A stretch of DNA of 64,000 bases from Novipirellula herctigrandis (GTDB taxonomy: Bacteria; Planctomycetota; Planctomycetia; Pirellulales; Pirellulaceae). The notes beneath the pieces were generated by a model that did not search any database, was not told the DNA's origin, and was given only the letters and a program-made list of their open reading frames with translations. Each line of letters begins with the position of its first letter. The first letter of the stretch is position 1. Positions 18,862 to 28,899 of the stretch are shown in pieces. A program made the translations under genes and the position numbers. Location: the NCBI GenBank assembly GCA_007859835.1, contig SJPJ01000001.1, forward strand, positions 5,500,283 to 5,564,282, read 5' to 3'.

Positions 18862-18944
18862 TCAGCCGGGGTTGGGTGAAAGTATGGCGGTTTTCTGTTT
18901 TGACGGTAAACTGAACTCTGGCATTACCCACAATCCTCCACTAC

Positions 18945-21209
18945 TTGACCGACCCCAAATTGAACGACGATGTTTACGACCTGATTGCTGCTTGTGCGTT
19001 TGGACTTGAGGCGATCGTTCGCCGTGAGCTTCAGTCGCTGGGGATCGAAGCCACCATTGGCGAATCGGGCCGCGTGCATTTTCGTGGCGATCTCGAAACG
19101 ATTTGCAAAGCGAATCTATGGCTGCGAACGGCTGATCGCGTGCTCCTTCGCATTGCCGAATTCAATGCAGCCGATTTTGACGCTCTGTTTGAAACAACCC
19201 GCGACATCCATTGGGGCGAGCTGATCCCGGTCGATGCCAGCTTTCCCGTTACAGGCCGATCCGTCAAGTCGACGCTTTCGAGCGTGCCAGCGTGCCAACG
19301 TACGGTCAAACGCGCGATCGTCGATGCAATGCGCCGCGATCACAATGCCGTAACGCTTCCCGAAACCGGCGCGGAATTCAAGGTCGATGTCGCGCTGCTA
19401 AAAGACACTGCCACGATCACGATTGATACCACTGGGCGCAGTCTGCATCGCCGAGGTTATCGTACCCATATCTCCAAAGCACCACTCAAGGAAACTCTTG
19501 CTGCTGCCCTCGTGATGCTGAGCTACTGGAAAGGAGGTCGGCCGATGATCGACCCATTTTGCGGTAGCGGCACGATTCCCATCGAAGCGGCTCGGATTGG
19601 TCGCAATATGGCGCCGGGGTTGATTCGAGAATTCGCATGCGAGGCTTGGCCCGATTTCCCGGCGGACCTGTGGCAAACCGTCCGATCGGAAGCTGAATCG
19701 GCGATCCTTCCGCCGCTAGAAGAACGAATCATTGGCAGCGATATTGATGAACGAGTTTTGCGATCAGCACGCGAAAACGCCGAGCGAGCCGGCGTCGCCG
19801 GTGATATTCATTTCCACGCACAACCGATGGATGAACTCACGAGCAAACGGCGTTTCGGTTGCTTGATTACGAATCCGCCCTATGGGCTGAGGATTGGCAG
19901 CGAAAGCTATCGCGAAAAACGTGAACTGGATGCGCTGTACGAATCGATTCCTCACGTCCTTCGCAAATTGCCGACGTGGTCGCACTACTTTCTGACCGCA
20001 TACCCCCGGTTCGAGCAAGTCGTTGGTCGCAAGGCAGATCGGCGTCGCAAACTCTACAATGGCCGAATCGAATGCACTTACTACCAATTCCACGGCCCAA
20101 AGCCAGTGGTGAACCAAACGGTCGCTGAAGAATCCGCAACCGCAACCGCAACCGCAACCGAAGTCGATAGCGATGAAAGTGCCGTCCCAAATCCAACACC
20201 AAAACCAGTCGCCAAGGCTTACGTTCATGCGTCGGGTGCGCCCGCGTTTGGGCACTTGTCGGAAAAAGGGCTCGAGCAAGCCGAGTTATTTGCAACCCGA
20301 CTTCGCAAACGAGCAAAGCATTTACGGCGTTGGCCGACCAAACGCGGTATCACTTGTTTTCGGTTGTACGAACGCGATATCCCTGAAATACCGCTGATCG
20401 TTGACCGGTATGAAGATTATTTGCACATCACCGAGTACGAACGCCCGCACGACCGCGATCCCGCGCAGCATGCAAATTGGCTTGACTTGATGGCGGAGAC
20501 TGCGGGTAAGACGCTTGAAATTGCGAAACAAAACGTCTACTTCAAACGTCGCGGCCGCCAACGCGGAAAGACCCAGCACCAGAAAATTGGCGAAACGAAC
20601 CAAACGATCGAAGTCAACGAAGGTGGCTTGAAGTTCTTGGTGAACTTGTCCGATTACGTCGACACCGGATTGTTTTTGGATCACCGCATCGCACGGCAAA
20701 TGGTTCGCGACCTCTCGCAAGGGAAACACTTTTTGAACCTGTTCGCCTACACCGGTGCGTTCTCGGTGTACGCGGCGGCGGGCGGTGCAAAGAGTACGCT
20801 CAGCGTCGATTTGTCAAAGTCGTATCTCGATTGGGCGTGGCAAAACATGCGGCTCAACGGCTTTTCCGGAAATGAGCATCGCTTTGTCGCCGAAGATGTT
20901 GTGACATTTGTGCGAGAACATCCAGCGGGTGAGAAGTATGATCTAGTCGTCTTTGACCCGCCAACATTTTCCAATAGCAAGCGAACCGAGCATGATTGGG
21001 ATGTCCAAAACGATGCTGTGCCGCTGTTGAACGATTTACTACCATTGGTCCGCAAAGGAGGCGTGATTTATTTTTCGAATAATTTCCGCCGCTTCAAGTT
21101 CGATCCCGAGTCGCTTCCGGTGAGTGAGGTCCATGAGATTTCCAGCCAAACGGTGCCTGAGGATTTTCGCAACCGGCGAATTCATCGTTGTTGGCGGATC
21201 GTGCGATAG
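18945..21209 (+). CDS. rlmKL: bifunctional 23S rRNA methyltransferase RlmKL
   Basis: A 754-residue fusion that in relatives methylates G2445 (N2, RlmL part) and G2069 (N7, RlmK part) of 23S rRNA. Order: ferredoxin-like/THUMP domain (FGLEAIVRRELQSLG and on), RlmL methyltransferase with DPFCGSGTIPIEAA (about 202) and NPPYG (about 309), an Ala-Thr repeat linker (about 398-406) encoded by ccgcaa units, then RlmK with FLDHRIARQMV (about 578), LFAYTGAFSVYAA (about 596) and DPPTFSNSKR (about 670). The start is TTG (MTDPKLNDDVYDLIAAC) with no clear ribosome site. Length is close to that of the E. coli fusion. Confidence 0.93.
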   Translation: MTDPKLNDDVYDLIAACAFGLEAIVRRELQSLGIEATIGESGRVHFRGDLETICKANLWLRTADRVLLRIAEFNAADFDALFETTRDIHWGELIPVDASFPVTGRSVKSTLSSVPACQRTVKRAIVDAMRRDHNAVTLPETGAEFKVDVALLKDTATITIDTTGRSLHRRGYRTHISKAPLKETLAAALVMLSYWKGGRPMIDPFCGSGTIPIEAARIGRNMAPGLIREFACEAWPDFPADLWQTVRSEAESAILPPLEERIIGSDIDERVLRSARENAERAGVAGDIHFHAQPMDELTSKRRFGCLITNPPYGLRIGSESYREKRELDALYESIPHVLRKLPTWSHYFLTAYPRFEQVVGRKADRRRKLYNGRIECTYYQFHGPKPVVNQTVAEESATATATATEVDSDESAVPNPTPKPVAKAYVHASGAPAFGHLSEKGLEQAELFATRLRKRAKHLRRWPTKRGITCFRLYERDIPEIPLIVDRYEDYLHITEYERPHDRDPAQHANWLDLMAETAGKTLEIAKQNVYFKRRGRQRGKTQHQKIGETNQTIEVNEGGLKFLVNLSDYVDTGLFLDHRIARQMVRDLSQGKHFLNLFAYTGAFSVYAAAGGAKSTLSVDLSKSYLDWAWQNMRLNGFSGNEHRFVAEDVVTFVREHPAGEKYDLVVFDPPTFSNSKRTEHDWDVQNDAVPLLNDLLPLVRKGGVIYFSNNFRRFKFDPESLPVSEVHEISSQTVPEDFRNRRIHRCWRIVR

Positions 21210-21443
21210 GGTCTTTTTTCATCACCCGTGTAGCTTGGTCGCGCAAACCTTAAAACCGTCAAGCTCCTGCGATTGATGGAATCCCTTCGTAAATTTGTCT
21301 CACTTTACGCACGACATCGATTGGGGGACGAGGGCAAGAACGTGAGCCCTAAGTTGGTGGCGTAGGACGTCGATCGATTCACATTGCGCGACGATTGATT
21401 GTGAGGGGCTCGTTTTTGTTACGACTATCGGGAACTGGCAAGG

Positions 21444-23505
21444 ATGCTGGACTTTTCTGCTTTAGACGCTTTTTCGCGTCGCGATATCTTCAAAGGTGCT
21501 GTCGCAGCAGGCTTGATCCCGTTTGGTCCGGATGGGACCGATACGCGCTTGCCTGATGATCCGCTTGCGAAGGTCCGCGAGAAACGCTTTCCGACACTGG
21601 TGGCAATCATCCGTGCACAAATCGATTCCCTGTGGTGCGGCCATCAAGGCGACGACGCCTGCCAAGTTGCACGTGAAGTCTTGATCGATACCGATCATTT
21701 GCCAACGCGTCTTTAACAAGGAATCAACGCCGCATTTGTGTGGCTGAATGTTTACAACCTCAAACACTGCGGTCATCAACTCCATAAACTCTCGCCCGCA
21801 AAGCTACCTGAAGTGCTAAACCATGGCGGGACCGCTTGCGTCAAAGGTGGCCCGCCTCGATTGAATGGACCGAAAATCATTTGCTGCATACTGCCATTAG
21901 CGGCATCACGATGCTTGGTCGATTAGTAATCCATTCGCGACAACCCGCCCGCCAATTGATCGGTGGTGGTTGGTCAAAACAATGTGAGAACGCCGATTAT
22001 CTTGTCTCGGTTGCAGCGCCGCCACAAGCCGATTTGTCCGCGCACGATGACGTCTGTCTTATCGGCAGCGGTGCGGGCGGTTCGACGGTTGCCAACCGAG
22101 CCACCGCAGCGGGGCTTCGTGTTCTGATTCTTGACATTGGCGATTTTGTGAGCCCCGATGCATTGATCCAAAGGCTACCTCAACCCGATGGCTCGGTAAA
22201 ACTTGCTCCGCCTCGCAGCGATCAAGTTTTTTACAAACTCTACAAAGACGGGCTCTACAAAGACGGGGCAGGGCAGATTGCAGGTGGTTTAGGAAAAATA
22301 AAATCGAAGTTGCAGCTTGCGATTCCCGCGATGCGCAAAAAATCTCGCCGAAGCAGACCGTGATTGTATGCCAAGCAAAGGTCTTTGGTGGTGGTCCGTA
22401 TGTGAACAACGCGATCCATTTGCCTATTCTTGAATCGGTCTATGAATCGTGGCAAGAATATCAACCCACAGGCGTTTCCTACGCTGAGTTTCTTGATGCA
22501 AGCGATGGATAATCCGGTCCCTGCGGAAGGGGCCTACCGAACCGCAGCACGGCGACTCAGGATTGCTGGCGATGAAACGGGCACGTTGCGAGTTCACGGA
22601 GTGGACGTTTGCCGCAAAGAGGAAGGGGGATGCCACACTCATTCGACCATCACGGCGAATCAATTTGTTGTCGCTGCAGGGATTAGTGCAATGAACAAAT
22701 TGCTTAGCCATAGCCTTCGCACTGTGGGATTGCGCAACCGACACATCGGCAGGCGATTGACGGCGAACATCGGTACCGCGTTTTATGCCATGTTCGACAA
22801 AACCATTTGGCCCTCTGGCAGCGGGCGACCTGAGCCGGGGGTGACGCAGTGCTTCTTGGTCGACCGACGCAACATGATGGAGAATGGCAAGATGGTCGAG
22901 GAACCGGCGCTCGAAAATTGGTTCCATTTCCCCGGTACCGTTGCGCCGCTTTGACAGGATGGTTCAAAGAGTTTGCTTGTGTGATGAACAAGTTCAATCA
23001 CTTGTCGATGTCGGGCATTGTCGTTCCGACAAAAGTACGCTGTCGTAACTACGTCGACTCGTGTGGCGAATTTTCCTTGGAATTTGATTTTGAAGAATTC
23101 GAAATGTTACTTCGCGGCATGCGTCGAGTCGCGCGGATCTATTTTGCCGCCGCGAAACCGGATGACGGTGTGACGTTGTACTTTCCAACCAAATCGATCT
23201 TGATGCGCTGTGGCCGGCCCGCTCGGATTCGCACAATGGACGGTTTCGAATGGGCTCTCGCCGAAATCCGTCGCCGCGGTCCGGCGTTTGTCTATCTGTT
23301 GACGACGCATCCGCAACGGGGGACGCTAGGTGAAGCGGTTGATACGGAGACGTTTCAGTTGAAAACGGACTGTGGCGAGGCGGTCGAGAACTTGGCCGTC
23401 GCGGATGCATCGCTTTTTTCCGCCGGATGCGAGATTAACCCTCAGTTGACGCTTAAAGCACTGGCCACCTTTGCGGCAAGGCCGGTCATTGGGCGGGCGG
23501 AATAG
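21444..23505 (+). pseudogene. degraded GMC-family oxidoreductase
   Basis: Pieces of one FAD-dependent GMC oxidoreductase in several frames. An N-terminal part from 21444 (MLDFSALDAFSRRDIFKGAV) is cut by an in-frame TAA at 21714-21716, continues in the same frame (NAAFVWLNVYNLKHCGHQLH), then shifts near 21850 to a frame carrying the FAD loop VCLIGSGAGGSTVANRATA. Near 22290 it shifts again, giving an uninterrupted QAKVFGGGPYVNNAIHLP. Another shift lies near 22500, into a frame with NQFVVAAGISAMNKLL, and one near 22950 leads to the GMC C-terminal domain ending ADASLFSAGCEINPQLTLKA. At least four frameshifts and one stop make a functional product unlikely. Sequencing error could explain one shift but hardly all. 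Confidence 0.85.
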
Positions 23506-23543
23506 ACGCGTTATCCTCTTTTTGTGCTGGCACGTGTTCATTT

Positions 23544-23580
23544 TATGTTTTCGCGTGTCAAATATATGTTTTCGCGTGTC
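23544..23580. promoter_or_regulatory. 21-bp-spaced direct repeat, putative operator
   Basis: Two identical 16-base copies of tatgttttcgcgtgtc separated by aaata, giving a 21-base period (two helical turns). They lie after the GMC pseudogene and about 110 bases before the next gene, where a regulator site would be expected. TAAACT in ttgtggtaaactgag further downstream could be a -10, without a good -35. Confidence 0.5.
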
Positions 23581-23690
23581 TAAACGTGTGATTCGACCGT
23601 TTTCCAGCCGTTGTGGTAAACTGAGTCCAACGAGGCTCTAATGGGCCATCGGCTCCTCTGATCTGTCCCCCACTGCGAATTTCCACCTTG

Positions 23691-26033
23691 ATGGCTACAC
23701 CATCTTCACTTGACCCAACACTTCGTGAATTGATTGATTCGCTGCGTCAGCGAATCCGTCGCTACGTGGTCGTCGATTCTGTTTTGGCGATCATTGCGGT
23801 GCTGTTAAGTGCATTTTGGATCGGGCTAGCACTCGATTACGGTCCCGTGCTGCTCGGCGGAACCGAAATGCCTCCATTGGCCCGATTGCTGCTTTTGTTA
23901 ATTGTTGCGGGATTCGTCATTGCGATCGCGGTGCGACTTTTGATCGGCCGACTGCGGCGTCCGCTGCCAGATGACTCTTTGGCCTTGTTGGTTGAACGCC
24001 AACATCCGCAGCTTGGGGGGCGACTGGTCACCACCGTTCAGCTCAGCGAACCCGATCGTGAAGGCGATTCGCATTCACTAACGCTGCTCGACCGCGTTCA
24101 CTGGGAAACGAATGAAGCCGTCAAGGAAGTTGACACGAATCGCATTTTTACATGGCGACCGATTCTGCGAAAAGCAATGTTGGTCGTGCCTTTGGCGGTG
24201 GCGGCATTGGCGTTCTTGGTGATAAGCCCTCAAGCGTTTGGACGAGCAGCGGGACGATTGACACTACTATCGAATGACCCTTGGCCTCGACGCGCCGAGC
24301 TTGAAATGGTCGGCGTCGAATTGCCGGTGATCTCGGCTTCCGAGGAAGATTCCTTGCCTCCCGAATTGATACTGTTTGAAAACAAACACATACGCTTGCC
24401 CAAAGGGAGCAGTGGAACGCTACGAATTCGAGCGAAAGCCGACGATGCCGAAGTGCCCGTGGTTTGTACGGTCTACTATCGCACGGACGATGGGACACGT
24501 GGCCAATCGAACATGCGGCGCATTGGCCGTGTGGTCAATGGGTATCAATCGTTTGTTCTTGACGGACCGCCGTTTTCGGGCCTGAGTGAATCGATGACGA
24601 TTAGTGTGCGAGGGTTGGATGATCGATTGGATGAGTTTCGTATTGAATCGGTCATGCCACCCGCATTGACGAAGATGGACGTTGCCGTTCGCTATCCTGA
24701 TTATCTCCGCAACGAAGGCTCCGGAGAATTCGACATGCAAACGGATTACCAAGCGGGATTGCGGTTGCGCGAAGGCAGCGATGTGGTTCTGATGGCGACC
24801 AGCAGTGTCCCGTTGGGGAATTCCGACGTGGTGCTTCGTGATGATTCCGGAGTCACCTCGCATATCGAGTTGATTTTCAACAAGGATCATCGGCAAAGCC
24901 AGATCACGATCAAGAATTTCAGTCGCTCCACCGCGATTCGGATTGTTCCACGCGACTGGGACGGTATTTCAGCCCAAGCTCCCTATCGTTATTATCTCGG
25001 TGTGATTGCTGACGAGGCACCCGAGTTACAATTGCGGCTGACGGGAATTGGAACCGCCGTCACACCCATTGCGAAGATTCCGCTCGAAGTCATCGCAAAA
25101 GATGACTATGGAATCGAATCGCTAGGTGTGACTGCCGCAGCGATGGTTGATCCCGAGGGCGAATCGGCAGCCGAGCCACTATCGGAAACTGCTTCTACGA
25201 TGGTGGCATTGGAATGGGATCGCGAAGGAAACGCCGCTTCCGAGATTGACCTTCGCGATTTTTCCGCCCAGGGCCGGTTGCCAGAATTGAAGCCCGACGG
25301 AGTGATTAACGTGTTCGCCGAAGCAACCGACGCCTACGATCTAGGTCAATCCCATGTGACTCGAAGTGAGTTGTTTCGATTGCAAGTGGTAACGCCCGAG
25401 AAGTTGTTGGCGTTATTGGAACGCCGCGAATTGGGACTGCGAACGCGACTTGAGCAGACGATCGACGAGACTCGGAATTTGCGTGATACGCTTGATTTAC
25501 TCCGCAGCCGAGGATTCGAAGAGCCGACAGCCGAGCCGGAGGAAGAGAGCGTGGAAACAACTGACGAACTGCGAGCCAAGCAGGTCCGATTGTTGCGGGT
25601 CCAGCAAACAGGGTTGCAGGCTAACAAAACAAGCGAAGAGTTGACGGGTATCGCGGCATCGCTCGACGATTTGTTGCAGGAAATGGTCAACAACCGAGTC
25701 GATTCGGCGGACCGCCGGGAACGGATTGGGACGGGAGTTCGAGATCCGCTAAGAAGTGTCGTCGCGGGACCGCTAGAGAAATTGAAAGACCAAATTCGAG
25801 GGATCGAGGCATCGCTTGATGAACCATCCGAAGCAACGCAAAAGACTGGCGATGCGGTGCAAACATCCGAACAGGTGCTGCTGCAATTGACGGCTGTTTT
25901 AGAGAAGATGCTTGACCTGGAAAGCTATAATGAAATTCTAGACATGGTTCGTCAATTGATCGATGACGAAAAATCGCTGCTCGAGGATACTAAGAAAGAG
26001 CAGAAGAAACGGGTCATGGATTTGTTCAAGTAG
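23691..26033 (+). CDS. large membrane protein, DUF4175-like
   Basis: A 780-residue protein starting at the ATG next to a TTG. Two hydrophobic segments come early (about residues 27-48 and 63-84), with a third near residues 160-180 (MLVVPLAVAALAFLVIS). The rest is a long extracytoplasmic region with Ig-like strands (PPALTKMDVAVRYPDYLRN; IPLEVIAKDDYGIESLGVT) and a C-terminal coiled coil. The opening DSLALLVERQHPQLGGRLVTTVQL and overall layout resemble DUF4175-type proteins, a remote assignment. It leads a compact operon with two exported coiled-coil genes (gaps of 21 and 10 bases), so the three products probably act together at the cell envelope. Confidence 0.75.
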   Translation: MATPSSLDPTLRELIDSLRQRIRRYVVVDSVLAIIAVLLSAFWIGLALDYGPVLLGGTEMPPLARLLLLLIVAGFVIAIAVRLLIGRLRRPLPDDSLALLVERQHPQLGGRLVTTVQLSEPDREGDSHSLTLLDRVHWETNEAVKEVDTNRIFTWRPILRKAMLVVPLAVAALAFLVISPQAFGRAAGRLTLLSNDPWPRRAELEMVGVELPVISASEEDSLPPELILFENKHIRLPKGSSGTLRIRAKADDAEVPVVCTVYYRTDDGTRGQSNMRRIGRVVNGYQSFVLDGPPFSGLSESMTISVRGLDDRLDEFRIESVMPPALTKMDVAVRYPDYLRNEGSGEFDMQTDYQAGLRLREGSDVVLMATSSVPLGNSDVVLRDDSGVTSHIELIFNKDHRQSQITIKNFSRSTAIRIVPRDWDGISAQAPYRYYLGVIADEAPELQLRLTGIGTAVTPIAKIPLEVIAKDDYGIESLGVTAAAMVDPEGESAAEPLSETASTMVALEWDREGNAASEIDLRDFSAQGRLPELKPDGVINVFAEATDAYDLGQSHVTRSELFRLQVVTPEKLLALLERRELGLRTRLEQTIDETRNLRDTLDLLRSRGFEEPTAEPEEESVETTDELRAKQVRLLRVQQTGLQANKTSEELTGIAASLDDLLQEMVNNRVDSADRRERIGTGVRDPLRSVVAGPLEKLKDQIRGIEASLDEPSEATQKTGDAVQTSEQVLLQLTAVLEKMLDLESYNEILDMVRQLIDDEKSLLEDTKKEQKKRVMDLFK

Positions 26034-26054
26034 TCTTTTTTTCGGACAACGGTT

Positions 26055-27716
26055 ATGAATGTGCTGCGGCATGTAGGCATGGCAACTGCGTTTGTCATCG
26101 CGATCTTGTTTACCACCGACTTAGCGTTTGCGCAAGAATCTAACTTGCCGCAGCGACAAACGGGTATCGCCGGCCGGTACGAGCGTCTGGAGGAATTGTT
26201 GCTGCGGATTGCCGAGATGGAAGCGACGGAAAACCCAGAACGCGCGGCGCTTTTGCGGCGGGCAGCGCGGCAGTCACGCGATCAATTTGTGCTAAATAAA
26301 TTGCATACAGCATCCGATGCGCTTCGGAACCAGCGGTATCAAGAAGCAGTCGATAATCAAAAAAATGCAACCGAAGGCTTGGAAGGCTTGCTGCAACTGC
26401 TGATGAGCGAGGATCGATCCAAACGCATCCGTGATGAAAAGGAGCGAATTGCAAATCTGATCAAGGATCTTAAACGAGTCGAGCGCGCCGAGCGAAGTAC
26501 TCGTGCACGGACTGAAAATGGGGCGGATTTAGAAGAGGTTCAGAAGGAGCAAAAATCGATCACCGAGCGAAGCGAAGCGTTGAAAGCCGAGCTTTCTGAA
26601 GAGCAAGACCCGAGTGAGAGCCAGGATCCGAGTGAGAGCCAGGATCCGAGTGAGAGCCAGGATCCGAGTGAAGAGCAAGAGTCGTCGGATCCATTGGACC
26701 AAAAACAGGATCCGTCCAAACAGCCATCCGAACAACCTCCGTCTGAGTCACAGCAGCCATGTGAGCAGCAGCCGTCCGAACAGCAGCCGTCCGAACAGCA
26801 GTCGTCCGAACAACAGCCATCTGAACAACAGCCGTCTGAACAACAGCCGTCTGAACAACAGCCGTCCGAACAACAGCCACAGCAACCACAATCCCCCCAG
26901 CAGCTTGCTGAGCAGCAATTGCAGAAAGCCATCGAAAAGATGGAGGAGGCGGAACAGGAGCTGAAACTCAGCAAACGTAAAGAGGCTACGCAGCGCCAAC
27001 GCGAAGCGGAAGAGAATCTTCGCCAAGCGATTGATCGGTTGGAGCGGATCTTGCGCCAGCTCCGCGAGGAAGAAATGCAGCGGGAATTGGCTAAATTGGA
27101 AGCTCGTCTGCGAAAAATGGCGGCAATGCAGTCCAAAGTGCTCGACGACACTGTCTCGTTGGCGGCGAGCCCGAAATCGCAGCGAAACCGTCAAACCGAC
27201 CTGAAAGCCGGGGATTTGGCATTTGAAGAGAAGAAAATTACTCTCGAGGCCGACCGGGCGATGCTATTATTGCGGGAAGAAGGTTCGAGTGTCGCGTTCC
27301 CAGAAGTGGTTTCTCAGATTCGTTTGGACACCACCCACGTTGCCCAGCGACTAGGGGAAACCAAGATCGACGCGGTCACTCAAGGGATCCAAAAGGACAT
27401 TTTGGCGGCTTTAGAGGAGATGATCGCGGCTTTGCAGAAAGCTCAGCGTGATTTGGAGAAGAAAAAACAGCAGCAACAAGGCCAGGGCCAACAGCAAGGC
27501 CAGGGGGAACAACCCCTTGTTGAAGCGTTGGCGGAATTGAAGCTTCTCCGTACGATGGAAACGCGGGTGAAATCGACGACCTCGCGCTATTCTGAACTTA
27601 TCGAATCAGGCGAATCGTCGATTGCCGAGACTTTGCCGTTACTTCAAGACTTGTCAGATCGGCAAAATCGTCTGTACCAGATCACTCGAGATTTGGTACT
27701 AAAACGAAACCAATAA
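26055..27716 (+). CDS. exported coiled-coil protein with Ser-Glu-Gln repeats
   Basis: A 553-residue protein with a signal peptide (AFVIAILFTTDLAFA, cut before QESN). A helical charged part is followed by SESQDP units (about residues 187-204) and eight SEQQP-type units (about 236-275), then a long coiled coil of Lys/Glu/Arg-rich heptads (about 290-370) and further helices. A Gln-rich patch (KKKQQQQGQGQQQGQG) lies near residue 475. No enzyme domain is seen. It is the middle gene of the three-gene operon; the repeats may act as a flexible spacer (inference). Confidence 0.75.
   Translation: MNVLRHVGMATAFVIAILFTTDLAFAQESNLPQRQTGIAGRYERLEELLLRIAEMEATENPERAALLRRAARQSRDQFVLNKLHTASDALRNQRYQEAVDNQKNATEGLEGLLQLLMSEDRSKRIRDEKERIANLIKDLKRVERAERSTRARTENGADLEEVQKEQKSITERSEALKAELSEEQDPSESQDPSESQDPSESQDPSEEQESSDPLDQKQDPSKQPSEQPPSESQQPCEQQPSEQQPSEQQSSEQQPSEQQPSEQQPSEQQPSEQQPQQPQSPQQLAEQQLQKAIEKMEEAEQELKLSKRKEATQRQREAEENLRQAIDRLERILRQLREEEMQRELAKLEARLRKMAAMQSKVLDDTVSLAASPKSQRNRQTDLKAGDLAFEEKKITLEADRAMLLLREEGSSVAFPEVVSQIRLDTTHVAQRLGETKIDAVTQGIQKDILAALEEMIAALQKAQRDLEKKKQQQQGQGQQQGQGEQPLVEALAELKLLRTMETRVKSTTSRYSELIESGESSIAETLPLLQDLSDRQNRLYQITRDLVLKRNQ
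26613..26666. repeat. 18-bp coding repeat, three copies
   Basis: Three identical copies of agtgagagccaggatccg encoding SESQDP, flanked by diverged copies on both sides. Identity at the DNA level points to recent expansion. Confidence 0.95.
26760..26879. repeat. 15-bp coding repeat, eight copies
   Basis: Eight in-frame 15-base units of the form tccgaacagcagccg, encoding (S/C)EQQ(P/S). They differ by synonymous changes such as tct/tcc and caa/cag, so this array is probably older than the neighbouring 18-base one. Confidence 0.95.
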
Positions 27717-27726
27717 CCAAACGAGC

Positions 27727-28896
27727 ATGCCTGTGGCTATTTCGAACGCATCTCGATCGAACGATTTGCCCCCCCAAAGGGTCTCTGCGCAGTCTTCAAG
27801 CATCGCAGCCACTCGCTCTCAATCGAGCCAAAAACGCCAAATCCTGATTGCGGTTCTTGTGTGGTTTGCTATGGCAATCGTGGCGGTTTCGGTTGCATTC
27901 GGTGATGATGTGCTCGAGCGGCGTTCGAGTTGGCAAGCGTACGATGTTGATCAAATGTCACAAATGCTTCGTTCGTCGCTGGACGAAATCGGCATCTTGC
28001 CAGCCCGGATGGACCAAGCATCCGAAGCATTTGTTGCTGCGATTGAAAAACGAGACATGGATCCGCTTGATGCTTTTATCGCCAGCATCCGTCCAATCGT
28101 TCCTTCGGTCGACGCACTAATCAATTCAACCGAGATGAGTTTGCCCCAGGCGGGCGCAAGTATCGATCCTAGCTCACCGACCTATGGTGAGATTGAATCG
28201 TTGTCCAAAACGTTGCGAATGAGTGTCCGAACGTGGCTTGGTAGAGAGTTGGTGCGAAATCGCTTGTACGATGAAGCCTTGCCAGTGATCGCCGAAGTCG
28301 ATCCAACCGAATCGATCGATCCGGCTGCCGTGTTGTTCTATCGAGGCGCGTGTTATCACTCGCTATTGATGAAGAGCGAAGCACTAGCGGATTTGCGTCG
28401 GTTGCTCGAGAACCAAGAGGATGCGCCCATTCGGTTTACCCGCACGGCACAGATGATGGTTTCCGACATCAAGCCGCTCAAAGAAGACTCGTTGGATGAA
28501 ATTTCTCGGTTGATGACAGATGTCACTCGGCGATTGGATCTCGGACGTACCGATGACGAGGTCAAGAAGCGAGAGCAAAAAATCATCGATAAGTTGACCA
28601 AGTTGATCGACAAGATCGAAGAACAGCAGCAACAGCAACAGCAGCAACAACAATCCGCAGGTGGTCAAGGCAAGCAAGGCCAACAACAAGGTCCGCCGAT
28701 GAGCGACAGCCGCATCGCGGGCGCGAGTGGCAATGGTGATGTCGATACAAAGAAGCCAGGCGACCGTGATGGTTGGGGGAATTTGCCACCCGCAGAACGA
28801 CAGGAAGCATTGCAGCAAATTAGCCGCGATTTGCCAACGCACTACCGCGAAGCGATCGAGGCGTACTTCCGCAAACTGGCGACCGAAGGAAAATAG
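27727..28896 (+). CDS. membrane-anchored helical protein with poly-Gln stretch
   Basis: A 389-residue protein with a Ser/Gln-rich N-terminus, one hydrophobic segment (about residues 39-60, ILIAVLVWFAMAIVAVSVAFG) and a helical outer part. VLFYRGACYHSLLMKSEALADLRRLLEN reads like a TPR hairpin. A Lys/Glu coiled coil leads into a run of Gln near residue 300, then a Gly-rich spacer. The end, PPAERQEALQQISRDLPTHYREAIEAYFRKLA, is a motif common at the C-terminus of planctomycete proteins in such operons. Last gene of the three-gene set; it ends three bases from the convergent HTTM gene. Confidence 0.75.
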   Translation: MPVAISNASRSNDLPPQRVSAQSSSIAATRSQSSQKRQILIAVLVWFAMAIVAVSVAFGDDVLERRSSWQAYDVDQMSQMLRSSLDEIGILPARMDQASEAFVAAIEKRDMDPLDAFIASIRPIVPSVDALINSTEMSLPQAGASIDPSSPTYGEIESLSKTLRMSVRTWLGRELVRNRLYDEALPVIAEVDPTESIDPAAVLFYRGACYHSLLMKSEALADLRRLLENQEDAPIRFTRTAQMMVSDIKPLKEDSLDEISRLMTDVTRRLDLGRTDDEVKKREQKIIDKLTKLIDKIEEQQQQQQQQQQSAGGQGKQGQQQGPPMSDSRIAGASGNGDVDTKKPGDRDGWGNLPPAERQEALQQISRDLPTHYREAIEAYFRKLATEGK

Positions 28897-28899
28897 CGA

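Noticed and set aside
26540-27194. Leftward Cys/Asp-rich and Leu-rich frames
   Set aside because: Shadows of the SEQQP and SESQDP arrays and coiled coil; no start site or family match.
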